Source: Firmicutes bacterium CAG:238
GTDB taxonomy: Bacteria > Bacillota > Clostridia > Peptostreptococcales > Anaerovoracaceae
NCBI GenBank assembly: GCA_000435615.1
Contig: FR882035.1
Span: 42,339 to 50,662 of the forward strand
Length of the DNA stretch: 8,324 bases
Direction: 5' to 3'
Shown: piece by piece, positions 1 through 5,828 of the stretch
How positions within the stretch are numbered: the first letter of the stretch is position 1
Layout of the letters: each line of letters opens with the position of its first letter
Position numbers and translations under genes: made by a program
Notes under the pieces: generated by a model
What the model was told of the DNA's origin: nothing
Database searches by the model: none
What the model saw: only the letters and a program-made list of their open reading frames with translations

Positions 1-255
1 TCTTCCGACAAAATTATAATCGCAAACAAGCAGGAACGCACGCCGGAGCAGATAAAAGCCAAGGCCGACCAGCAGATACGCCTTTGGATGAAAGAAAATC
101 TGCCTGAAAACGCAGAAATTATAAATAAAAGTTTGAATTTTAGCGCAAAAGAAAATATAATAGAAATAGGTGTGACCATCGAGGTGCGCCGCGAAATAAC
201 CAAAGAACAGGAGACGGCAGTTGGACAAAAAATTTCGGATAAGAGAGGGGATTGA
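1..255 (+). CDS. yqfD: YqfD-like sporulation protein, C-terminal end only (5' cut by window)
   Basis: Frame 1 is open from the first base to a TGA at 253-255, giving the last 84 residues of a protein that starts outside the window. The visible part has the alpha/beta character of the YqfD C-terminus: a helix rich in Lys, Ala and Gln (about residues 15-34), then LPENAEIINKSLNF and a strand IIEIGVTIEVRREI. This resembles the YqfD pattern of a basic helix, a Leu-Pro turn and a final amphipathic strand. YqfD is a membrane-anchored protein of unknown biochemistry made in the mother cell of endospore formers. The assignment rests mainly on position: yqfD directly precedes phoH in Bacillus and many Clostridia. 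The last 35 bases overlap the start of phoH. The fragment is too short to confirm the family by itself. Confidence 0.6.
   Translation, partial: SSDKIIIANKQERTPEQIKAKADQQIRLWMKENLPENAEIINKSLNFSAKENIIEIGVTIEVRREITKEQETAVGQKISDKRGD
133..161 (+). promoter_or_regulatory. Candidate sigma-A promoter for phoH and downstream genes
   Basis: TTGAAT at 133-138 and a perfect TATAAT at 156-161 are separated by 17 bases, inside an AT-rich patch of the yqfD coding sequence. The -35 matches TTGACA at four of six positions. Initiation would fall near 168, about 50 bases ahead of the phoH TTG codon. If real, it would uncouple phoH and the housekeeping genes from a sporulation promoter upstream of yqfD. It is a pattern match only. 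Confidence 0.5.
208..223 (+). promoter_or_regulatory. Ribosome binding site fixing the TTG start of phoH
   Basis: CAGGAG at 208-213 lies seven bases before TTG at 221-223. An in-frame TAA at 197-199 blocks any longer reading, and the first in-frame ATG would be residue 63. That start would remove the conserved N-terminal PhoH region. TTG is therefore the only reasonable start. Confidence 0.8.
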
Positions 256-1195
256 CAGACGGGAACTTTTCGGGAATCTGGATGTCAACCTTGACTATAT
301 AAGAGAGGTAACGAGCGCGGACATCATTCAGCGGGATGATGAGCTGATCATCAAAGCAGAGAGTGAGGAGGCAATCGATAAGGCATCGCGAATTCTCGAT
401 GAACTTATGGGCGCGATTGACGAAGGAGAGGTTTTGGACAAACAAAAGGTTCAATACATCATTTCACTCAGCGAAGAGGGGATTTCCTACAAGGAGAGCA
501 GGGTAAACAAGGATGTTATCTGCTTTACGCACAAAGGGAAACCGCTGAAGCCGAAAACACTCGGGCAGAAGAACTATGTAAACAGCATAAGAAACAAAGA
601 CATCGTGTTTGGTGTGGGGCCCGCGGGAACCGGCAAGACCTATATTGCGGTTGCAATGGCAATAAACGCATATAAGAACAAAGAAGTCCAGAAAATCATT
701 CTTGCAAGGCCTGCGGTTGAGGCGGGAGAAAGGCTCGGCTTCCTGCCGGGCGACCTGCAGGATAAGGTTGACCCGTATTTAAGACCGCTCTACGATGCGC
801 TCTACGACGTGCTCGGAAGAGATGCGGCTCTCAGACTGAAAGAAAAGGAAGTAATCGAGGTGGTTCCGCTCGCTTACATGAGAGGAAGAACGCTGGACAA
901 TTCGTTTATCATATTGGACGAGGCGCAGAACACGACGCGCGAACAGATGAAAATGTTTCTGACGCGTATGGGCTTCGGCTCAAAGGTGGTTGTTACGGGA
1001 GACGTGACCCAGATTGACCTGCCGCGCGGCAAGAAATCGGGGCTTGTGGAAGCACTCAGAGTTTTGAAAAATATCAGAGACATCGACATATGCTATCTGA
1101 AAGACACGGATGTTGTAAGGCATGAACTGGTCAAGAAGATTATAAACGCATATGATCAGTTTTACAGAAAATACCCGGAGGAAATGCAAGAATAA
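221..1195 (+). CDS. phoH: PhoH family P-loop ATPase (PhoH/YbeZ type)
   Basis: This is a cytoplasmic P-loop NTPase of the PhoH family. It is 324 residues long, the usual size for the bacterial short form. Residues 10-65 form the N-terminal small domain (LFGNLDVNLDYIREV, then an Ile/Glu-rich strand and helix). The ATPase core follows, with Walker A GPAGTGKT at 133-140, the family signature ARPAVEAGERLGFLPGD at 162-178, Walker B FIILDEAQN at 229-237 and a sensor strand VVTGDVTQIDLPRG at 257-270. PhoH/YbeZ proteins are genetically and physically linked to the endoribonuclease YbeY, which is the next gene here. An RNA-helicase-like role in rRNA or mRNA metabolism is likely; the old phosphate-starvation name says little about function. 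The TTG start overlaps yqfD by 35 bases, and the stop overlaps the ybeY start by one base (TAATG). Confidence 0.95.
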   Translation: MDKKFRIREGIDRRELFGNLDVNLDYIREVTSADIIQRDDELIIKAESEEAIDKASRILDELMGAIDEGEVLDKQKVQYIISLSEEGISYKESRVNKDVICFTHKGKPLKPKTLGQKNYVNSIRNKDIVFGVGPAGTGKTYIAVAMAINAYKNKEVQKIILARPAVEAGERLGFLPGDLQDKVDPYLRPLYDALYDVLGRDAALRLKEKEVIEVVPLAYMRGRTLDNSFIILDEAQNTTREQMKMFLTRMGFGSKVVVTGDVTQIDLPRGKKSGLVEALRVLKNIRDIDICYLKDTDVVRHELVKKIINAYDQFYRKYPEEMQE

Positions 1196-1668
1196 TGAAA
1201 ATATATTTTGAAGAGGGACATGCAGTACCGGAAGAACTTCTGCAAAAAATGACCGAAGCGGCAGAGTATGCCGTTGAGTCCGAAAACATGTACAATCTCG
1301 ACAAGAAACGCTGTGAAATCAGTGTGACATTTGTTGACCTTGATGAGATACACGAGCTCAACAAACAGTATCGGGGTGTTGACAAGCCGACGGATGTGCT
1401 GTCGTTTCCGCAGTTTGATGACCTTGAAGAGGAAATTCCCGAGGTCTGCGAAATCTGCCTCGGAGATGTGGTTATCTGCGAGCAAAAAGCACGGGAGCAG
1501 GCCGAAGAGTTCGGACACTCCTTTGAAAGAGAACTGGTATATCTTTTTACACACAGCGTTTTGCACCTTCTCGGATACGACCATATGGAAGACGACGAAA
1601 AGAAGGCAATGCGGGAACGCGAAGAGGAAATAATGAAGCAGATAGGATTAATGCGTCAGGAGGGATAA
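1195..1668 (+). CDS. ybeY: Endoribonuclease YbeY (16S rRNA maturation)
   Basis: This is a single-strand-specific, zinc-dependent endoribonuclease needed for 16S rRNA 3'-end processing and 70S ribosome quality control. The 157-residue length is normal. The defining metal-binding pattern is complete: H120, H124 and H130 in THSVLHLLGYDH (residues 119-130). The upstream family block RGVDKPTDVLSFP (residues 60-72) is also intact and holds the conserved Arg and the TDVLSFP signature. A GGAGG at 1177-1181 precedes the ATG by 13 bases, which is rather far, so translation probably depends partly on coupling with phoH through the TAATG overlap. The pairing with phoH is conserved across bacteria. pgpH, which separates the two in Bacillus subtilis, is absent here. 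Confidence 0.96.
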   Translation: MKIYFEEGHAVPEELLQKMTEAAEYAVESENMYNLDKKRCEISVTFVDLDEIHELNKQYRGVDKPTDVLSFPQFDDLEEEIPEVCEICLGDVVICEQKAREQAEEFGHSFERELVYLFTHSVLHLLGYDHMEDDEKKAMREREEEIMKQIGLMRQEG

Positions 1669-1670
1669 TT

Positions 1671-2051
1671 ATGATGTACAGAGATTTATACGCAAAAGCA
1701 AAAGAAATGCTGCCGAGAGCCTATGCACCGTTCTCCAAGTTCAGAGTAGGTGCGGCACTGCTTACGAAAGAAGGCGAAGTGTATACGGGCTGCAATGTAG
1801 AGAACTCTTCGTTCGGAGCAACCATATGCGCGGAAAGAACGGCGTTTGTCAAGGCAATTTCCGAAGGGGAAAGTGAATTTGAAGCAATCGCTATCGTCTG
1901 CGAAGAAGGAGAGGCATGGCCGTGCGGCATCTGCAGGCAGTTCATGAAAGAATTCTGTGACGATGATTTTAAGATTATCACGGGAGATGACGAAGAAAGC
2001 CTCAGAGTTTACACAATGGAAGAAATTTTACCGGAGGGATTCAGACTTTAA
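1671..2051 (+). CDS. cdd: Cytidine deaminase (homotetrameric, zinc-dependent)
   Basis: This enzyme deaminates cytidine and deoxycytidine to uridine and deoxyuridine in pyrimidine salvage. The 126 residues fit the short homotetrameric class. The zinc site uses three cysteines: C53 with the proton-shuttling E55 in CAERTA (53-58), and C85 and C88 in PCGICRQ (84-90). N42 and E44 in CNVENSSFG are the ribose-contacting pair. One small deviation is Ile instead of the commoner Ala in PCGACRQ. AGGAGGG at 1658-1664 sits six bases before ATG 1671 and nine before ATG 1674, so either of the two adjacent Met codons could be used. The last base is shared with the era start codon. Cdd beside era is the normal Firmicutes order; dgkA, usually the gene before cdd, is missing. 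Confidence 0.96.
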   Translation: MMYRDLYAKAKEMLPRAYAPFSKFRVGAALLTKEGEVYTGCNVENSSFGATICAERTAFVKAISEGESEFEAIAIVCEEGEAWPCGICRQFMKEFCDDDFKIITGDDEESLRVYTMEEILPEGFRL

Positions 2052-2962
2052 TGAAAACAGGATTTATAGGAATTATCGGAAGACCGAATGTCGGCAAATC
2101 AACGCTTCTCAATGCGGTGCTTGGCGAAAAAATCGCGATTACGACGGACAAGCCGCAGACGACCCGCAATACGATTCGCGGCATCTATACAAACATCCCC
2201 GACGGCGATTACGAACGCGGCGTGCAGATGGTATTTATCGACACGCCGGGCATCCACAAGCCACACAGCAAACTCGGCGAATTCATGACCGATTCTGCAA
2301 TCAACACGTTCAAAGAGGTTGAGGTCATTCTCTTTCTGGTGGACGAGGAACTCGGCAGAGGCCCGGGGGACAAATATATTCTCGAAATGCTGAAAGAGGT
2401 AAAAACCCCGAAAATCCTGATTATAAACAAAATCGACAAGATGGATCCGGAGGGATTCCGCAAGATTTACGACGAATACAGCAAAATGGGGATCTTCGAG
2501 GATGTTCTGGGAATTTCCGCACTCGAGGGAACGCATGTGGAACGGCTTTTGGCGAGAATTGAGGATTTTCTTGAACCCGGTCCAATGTATTTCCCGGAAG
2601 ATATGATTACGGATCATCCGGAGCGTTTCATAGTCAGCGAGATCATCCGCGAAAAAATCCTCCTGTACCTGCAGGACGAGGTTCCGCACGGGGTGGCGGT
2701 TGAAATCGAAAGCTACCGAGAGGAAGAAAACATCACAAGAATCGGTGCGGTAATCTACTGCGAAAGAAAATCACACAAGGGAATCATCATTGGAAAAGAA
2801 GGCAAGAAGCTGAAGGGCATCGGCAAGAGTGCCCGCCTTGAAATCGAAGCACTCCTGGGAACGAAGGTATTCCTTGAACTTTGGGTCAAGGTAAAAGAAA
2901 ACTGGAGAGATTCCGACTTTGCACTTTCCAATTTCGGATATAAGGATGGTTTTGACAGATGA
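2051..2962 (+). CDS. era: GTPase Era (30S ribosome assembly)
   Basis: This essential GTPase binds the 3' end of 16S rRNA and helps assemble the 30S subunit. It has 303 residues, the normal length. The G-domain motifs are all present: G1 GRPNVGKS (10-17), G2 around TTDKPQTTRN (31-40), G3 DTPG (64-67), G4 NKID (126-129) and G5 SAL (156-158). The C-terminal KH domain carries GIIIGKEGKKLKGIG (244-258), and the family-typical NWRDSD is at 284-289. No key residue is missing. GGAGGG at 2033-2038 is 12 bases from the ATG, which shares one base with the cdd stop. The 3' end overlaps recO by four bases (ATGA at 2959-2962). Grouping with ybeY and phoH fits a shared role in 16S rRNA maturation. Confidence 0.98.
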   Translation: MKTGFIGIIGRPNVGKSTLLNAVLGEKIAITTDKPQTTRNTIRGIYTNIPDGDYERGVQMVFIDTPGIHKPHSKLGEFMTDSAINTFKEVEVILFLVDEELGRGPGDKYILEMLKEVKTPKILIINKIDKMDPEGFRKIYDEYSKMGIFEDVLGISALEGTHVERLLARIEDFLEPGPMYFPEDMITDHPERFIVSEIIREKILLYLQDEVPHGVAVEIESYREEENITRIGAVIYCERKSHKGIIIGKEGKKLKGIGKSARLEIEALLGTKVFLELWVKVKENWRDSDFALSNFGYKDGFDR

Positions 2963-3720
2963 TAACCGATACAGAGGGCATTGTCCTCAGACAGACCAAA
3001 ACCGTGGCAGGAAGAAGGATGATTCTGCTTTTTTCAAGAAAGTTCGGAAAAATCAGCGTCGGAACGAGTGCCGCGGAAGGCGGAAAAAACAAATCGGCCC
3101 TTGCGGCAAGACCGTTCACCTACGGACGATATGAGCTTTTTAAGGGCAGAGACAGTTACAATTTGAATAACGGCCAGGTGATAAAGAGTTATTATGGCAT
3201 CGGGGAAGATCTTGATAAGTATCTGGCGGCATCCTATGTTCTCGAACTGACGGAAAAGCTCCTTGCCGAAGATCTGCCGCAGCCTGCGATTTTCCGAATC
3301 CTGCTGGATTTCTTTGAGGCACTTGAGGCCAGAAGCAGGAAGCACGAAACGCTGGTGATGGCATACATTGTAAAGATTCTGGACGCACTCGGCACGATGC
3401 CTGTCCTTGATAAATGTGTGTGCTGCGGAAAGCCTGCGGACGGAAAGCATTTCAGTGTGAGTGAAGGCGGCGTGATTTGCGGAGATTGTGTGAAGAGTTT
3501 TCGTGAAACAACCACGAATGAGGCATTGATTTATGATGTAAATTTTGGTATAGTAGATATATTAAAGTATTTTAGAAAAGAGCCGTTTAACGCATTCGGC
3601 AGGATTGCCTTGGACGAGCGTATTTTCAAACAGCTGAACGTCATAATGAAAAGTTATCTGACTTATCATTTTGATATAGGAAAGTTAAAAAGTGAGAGTA
3701 TTTTTTCACATGATTTGTGA
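2959..3720 (+). CDS. recO: DNA repair protein RecO
   Basis: RecO anneals SSB-coated single strands and, with RecR, helps load RecA in the RecFOR pathway. The 253 residues match the family. Residues 1-80 form the N-terminal OB-fold (ITDTEGIVLRQTKTVAGRRM, then a conserved Gly-Lys strand). A helical region follows (about 82-150), which is interrupted by a four-cysteine zinc motif: C153/C156 in CVCCG and C174/C177 in CGDC. The C-terminal helices contain FNAFGRIALDERIFKQLN. The start codon lies within the last four bases of era (ATGA), so translation is coupled. The 3' third is noticeably AT-rich compared with the rest and contains a promoter candidate. Position directly after era is typical of Firmicutes. 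Confidence 0.95.
   Translation: MITDTEGIVLRQTKTVAGRRMILLFSRKFGKISVGTSAAEGGKNKSALAARPFTYGRYELFKGRDSYNLNNGQVIKSYYGIGEDLDKYLAASYVLELTEKLLAEDLPQPAIFRILLDFFEALEARSRKHETLVMAYIVKILDALGTMPVLDKCVCCGKPADGKHFSVSEGGVICGDCVKSFRETTTNEALIYDVNFGIVDILKYFRKEPFNAFGRIALDERIFKQLNVIMKSYLTYHFDIGKLKSESIFSHDL
3526..3554 (+). promoter_or_regulatory. Candidate extended -10 promoter inside recO
   Basis: TTGATT at 3526-3531 and TATAGT at 3549-3554 are separated by 17 bases. The -10 is preceded by TGG, giving an extended -10 element. The hexamers match consensus at four and five positions out of six. The site lies in an AT-rich stretch within the 3' part of recO. Initiation near 3561 would give a leader of about 185 bases before the DUF4342 gene. 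It could supply separate transcription for the DUF4342-glyQS-dikinase block. Pattern match only. Confidence 0.45.
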
Positions 3721-3721
3721 A
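3705..3721 (+). repeat. Short perfect inverted repeat at the recO stop codon
   Basis: TTCACA (3705-3710) and TGTGAA (3716-3721) are exact reverse complements around the five-base spacer TGATT. They span the recO stop and lie 11 bases before the next ribosome binding site. It could be a small operator or a weak hairpin in the leader of the DUF4342 gene. No following T-run makes it a terminator, and a six-base arm pair in AT-rich DNA could arise by chance. Confidence 0.3.
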
Positions 3722-3732
3722 GCGATTAATTT

Positions 3733-3749
3733 TAGGAGGTATTTTTATG
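3733..3749 (+). promoter_or_regulatory. Strong ribosome binding site fixing the DUF4342 gene start
   Basis: TAGGAGGT at 3733-3740 is a near-complete anti-Shine-Dalgarno match six bases before ATG 3747. This is the strongest site in the window. It selects ATG 3747 over an in-frame GTG at 3717, which has no such site and would overlap recO. Confidence 0.85.
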
Positions 3750-4370
3750 GAAATTACATTGGAAAAGATTGAACTGGTAAAAGACAGAACAGGAGTATCC
3801 TACAAAGAAGCAAAAGAAGCACTTGAAGCGGCTGACGGAAGCGTTATAGATGCTATCATCGCAATCGAAGAAACCGTTGACATCAACAAGGGCGGAAAGA
3901 CAAACGAATTTGTAAACGATACGATGGATAAAGTAAAGGAAATGGTGAAGAAAGGCAATGTCTCCAAAATTGCGGTTAAGAAAGGCGACGAAACAATCGT
4001 TAACATCCCTGTAAACGTAGGGGTTGTCGGCGCACTCGTTGCTCCGTGGGGCGTGATTGCCGCAGCTATCGCAGCGGTAGGTTTCAAATGCACGGTTGAA
4101 CTCACCACGACAGACGGTAAGGTTATCGACATAACCAAGAGAGCAGAAGGCTTTGCAAGCGATGTAAAAGAAAAAGGCTCGGTTGTGCTTGACGAAGTTA
4201 TCGAAAAAGGCACAGGTGCTTACAATTCAATCAAGGAAGCAGCATGCGACAAGTACAACGAATTCAAGTCCAAGAAAGAAGACTTGGAAGACATCTTTGA
4301 AAATACCGAAGATGCAGTAGAAGAAGTGCTTGAAGGCACTGACGAAGAAGAGAAAAAAGAAGAAGAATAA
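3747..4370 (+). CDS. DUF4342 domain protein with N-terminal UBA-like helix bundle, function unknown
   Basis: This is a 207-residue protein whose biochemical role is not known. Residues 1-45 (EKIELVKDRTGVSYKEAKEA, then a Gly-Ser turn and an Ala/Ile helix) resemble the UBA-like bundle found in EF-Ts and NAC. Residues about 58-120 fit DUF4342: a Lys-rich strand NVSKIAVKKGDETIVNIPVN, then the hydrophobic run VGVVGALVAPWGVIAAAIAA (91-110), which could be a membrane-associated hairpin or a buried strand-helix. After about 135 it becomes a charged helical region with coiled-coil character. It ends in a very acidic tail (about 180-207, mostly Glu/Asp with some Lys). It has its own strong ribosome binding site, a 26-base gap on each side and a promoter candidate upstream in recO, so it may be made at higher levels than its neighbours. 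Family assignment is from remembered sequence pattern. Confidence 0.75.
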   Translation: MEITLEKIELVKDRTGVSYKEAKEALEAADGSVIDAIIAIEETVDINKGGKTNEFVNDTMDKVKEMVKKGNVSKIAVKKGDETIVNIPVNVGVVGALVAPWGVIAAAIAAVGFKCTVELTTTDGKVIDITKRAEGFASDVKEKGSVVLDEVIEKGTGAYNSIKEAACDKYNEFKSKKEDLEDIFENTEDAVEEVLEGTDEEEKKEEE

Positions 4371-4396
4371 AAACAAAAGATAGGTAGGTTTTCACA

Positions 4397-5809
4397 ATGA
4401 GCGATGTAAACAGAGAAGTAACAATGGAGAAAGTTGTAGCTCTTTCCAAAAACAGAGGATTCGTTTATCCGGGTTCGGAGATTTACGGAGGCCTTGCAAA
4501 CACATGGGATTACGGTCCTTTGGGAGCAGAACTTAAGAACAATGTAAAGAAAGCATGGTGGAGAAAGTTCGTGCAGGAGTCCAAGTACAATGTAGGACTG
4601 GATGCCGCGATTCTTATGAACCCTCAGACATGGGTAGCTTCGGGCCACGTGGGAGGATTCTCGGATCCGCTCGTAGACTGCAAATCATGTAAATCAAGAT
4701 TCAGAGCCGATAAGCTGATAGAAGATTTCCATGCGGCAAACGGCATGCCGGAAATCGTTGTGGACGGATGGAGCAACGAAGAACTCGAAAAATACATCGC
4801 CGAACACAATATTCCGTGTCCGGAATGCGGCAAAACGGATTTTACGGGAATTCGTCAATTTAATCTGATGTTTAAGACTTTCCAGGGTGTAACGGAAGAT
4901 TCCAAATCGGAACTCTACCTTCGTCCGGAAACTGCACAGGGTATTTTCGTAAACTTCAAGAACGTGCAGAGAACTTCAAGAAAGAAAGTTCCTTTCGGAA
5001 TCGGACAAATCGGAAAATCTTTCCGTAACGAAATCACACCGGGCAACTTTATTTTCCGTGTGCGCGAATTTGAACAGATGGAACTTGAATTCTTCTGTGA
5101 ACCGGGAACGGACCTCGAATGGTTCAATTACTGGAGGGGATTCTGTCATCAGTGGCTGCTTTCCCTCGGAATCAAAGAAGAAAACCTCAGACTTCGTGAC
5201 CATAGTCCGGAAGAACTTTGTTTCTATTCGAAGGCAACAACCGACTTCGAATTCAAATTCCCATTCGGCTGGGGCGAACTTTGGGGCGTTGCTGACCGTA
5301 CGGACTATGACCTTACGCAGCATCAGAACACATCAGGACAGGATATGACATATTTCGATCAGGATAAGAACGAGCATTATATTCCGTATGTAATCGAACC
5401 ATCGCTCGGCGTTGAAAGAAGCGTGCTTGCATTCCTTTGCAATGCCTACACAGAAGAAGTTCTTACGGATGCAAACGGAAAAGAAGATGTTCGTGTGGTA
5501 ATGAAATTCCATCCTGCACTCGCACCGTTCAAGGCAGCGATCCTTCCGCTTGCCAAGAAACTTGCACCTGTTGCAGAGCCAATCCATGAAGAACTTTCAA
5601 AATACTTCATGGTTGACTATGACGCTGCGGGCTCCATTGGAAAGAGATACAGAAGAGAAGACGAAATCGGAACGCCGTTCTGCATCTGCGTGGATTTTGA
5701 TACCGAGACAGACGGATGCGTTACCATTCGTGACAGAGATACGATGCAGCAGGTAAGAATCCCGGTAAGCGAGGTTCGCTCCTACATCGAAGAAAGATTA
5801 TCCTTCTAA
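4397..5809 (+). CDS. glyQS: Glycyl-tRNA synthetase, single-chain alpha2 class II type
   Basis: This enzyme charges tRNA-Gly with glycine using ATP, in the cytoplasm. At 470 residues it is the homodimeric class IIa type also found in archaea and eukaryotes, not the alpha2beta2 GlyQ+GlyS form. The N-terminal signature is KNRGFVYPGSEIYGGL (18-33), followed by WDYGPLG. Class II motif 2 is at FRNEITPGNF through REFEQMELEFF (209-233), and motif 3 is EPSLGVERSVLAFL (334-347). The insertion between them carries two cysteine pairs, C95/C98 and C141/C144, a likely zinc site. Residues about 370-470 form the anticodon-binding domain. The ATG at 4397 follows a weak site (AGGTAGG, 4382-4388); Met10 has no better one. 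The 26-base gap upstream holds no T-box or terminator. Confidence 0.97.
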   Translation: MSDVNREVTMEKVVALSKNRGFVYPGSEIYGGLANTWDYGPLGAELKNNVKKAWWRKFVQESKYNVGLDAAILMNPQTWVASGHVGGFSDPLVDCKSCKSRFRADKLIEDFHAANGMPEIVVDGWSNEELEKYIAEHNIPCPECGKTDFTGIRQFNLMFKTFQGVTEDSKSELYLRPETAQGIFVNFKNVQRTSRKKVPFGIGQIGKSFRNEITPGNFIFRVREFEQMELEFFCEPGTDLEWFNYWRGFCHQWLLSLGIKEENLRLRDHSPEELCFYSKATTDFEFKFPFGWGELWGVADRTDYDLTQHQNTSGQDMTYFDQDKNEHYIPYVIEPSLGVERSVLAFLCNAYTEEVLTDANGKEDVRVVMKFHPALAPFKAAILPLAKKLAPVAEPIHEELSKYFMVDYDAAGSIGKRYRREDEIGTPFCICVDFDTETDGCVTIRDRDTMQQVRIPVSEVRSYIEERLSF

Positions 5810-5828
5810 TCACAAGAAACGGAGAAAT

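Noticed and set aside
2099..2689. A 196-codon minus-strand open frame opposite era
   Set aside because: It lies wholly within era, whose motifs are all intact on the plus strand. The antisense product resembles no known family.
3717..3746. Upstream GTG start for the DUF4342 protein, overlapping recO by four bases
   Set aside because: GTG 3717 lacks a ribosome binding site. The extra ten residues would be encoded through the strong TAGGAGGT at 3733-3740, which is ideally spaced for ATG 3747.
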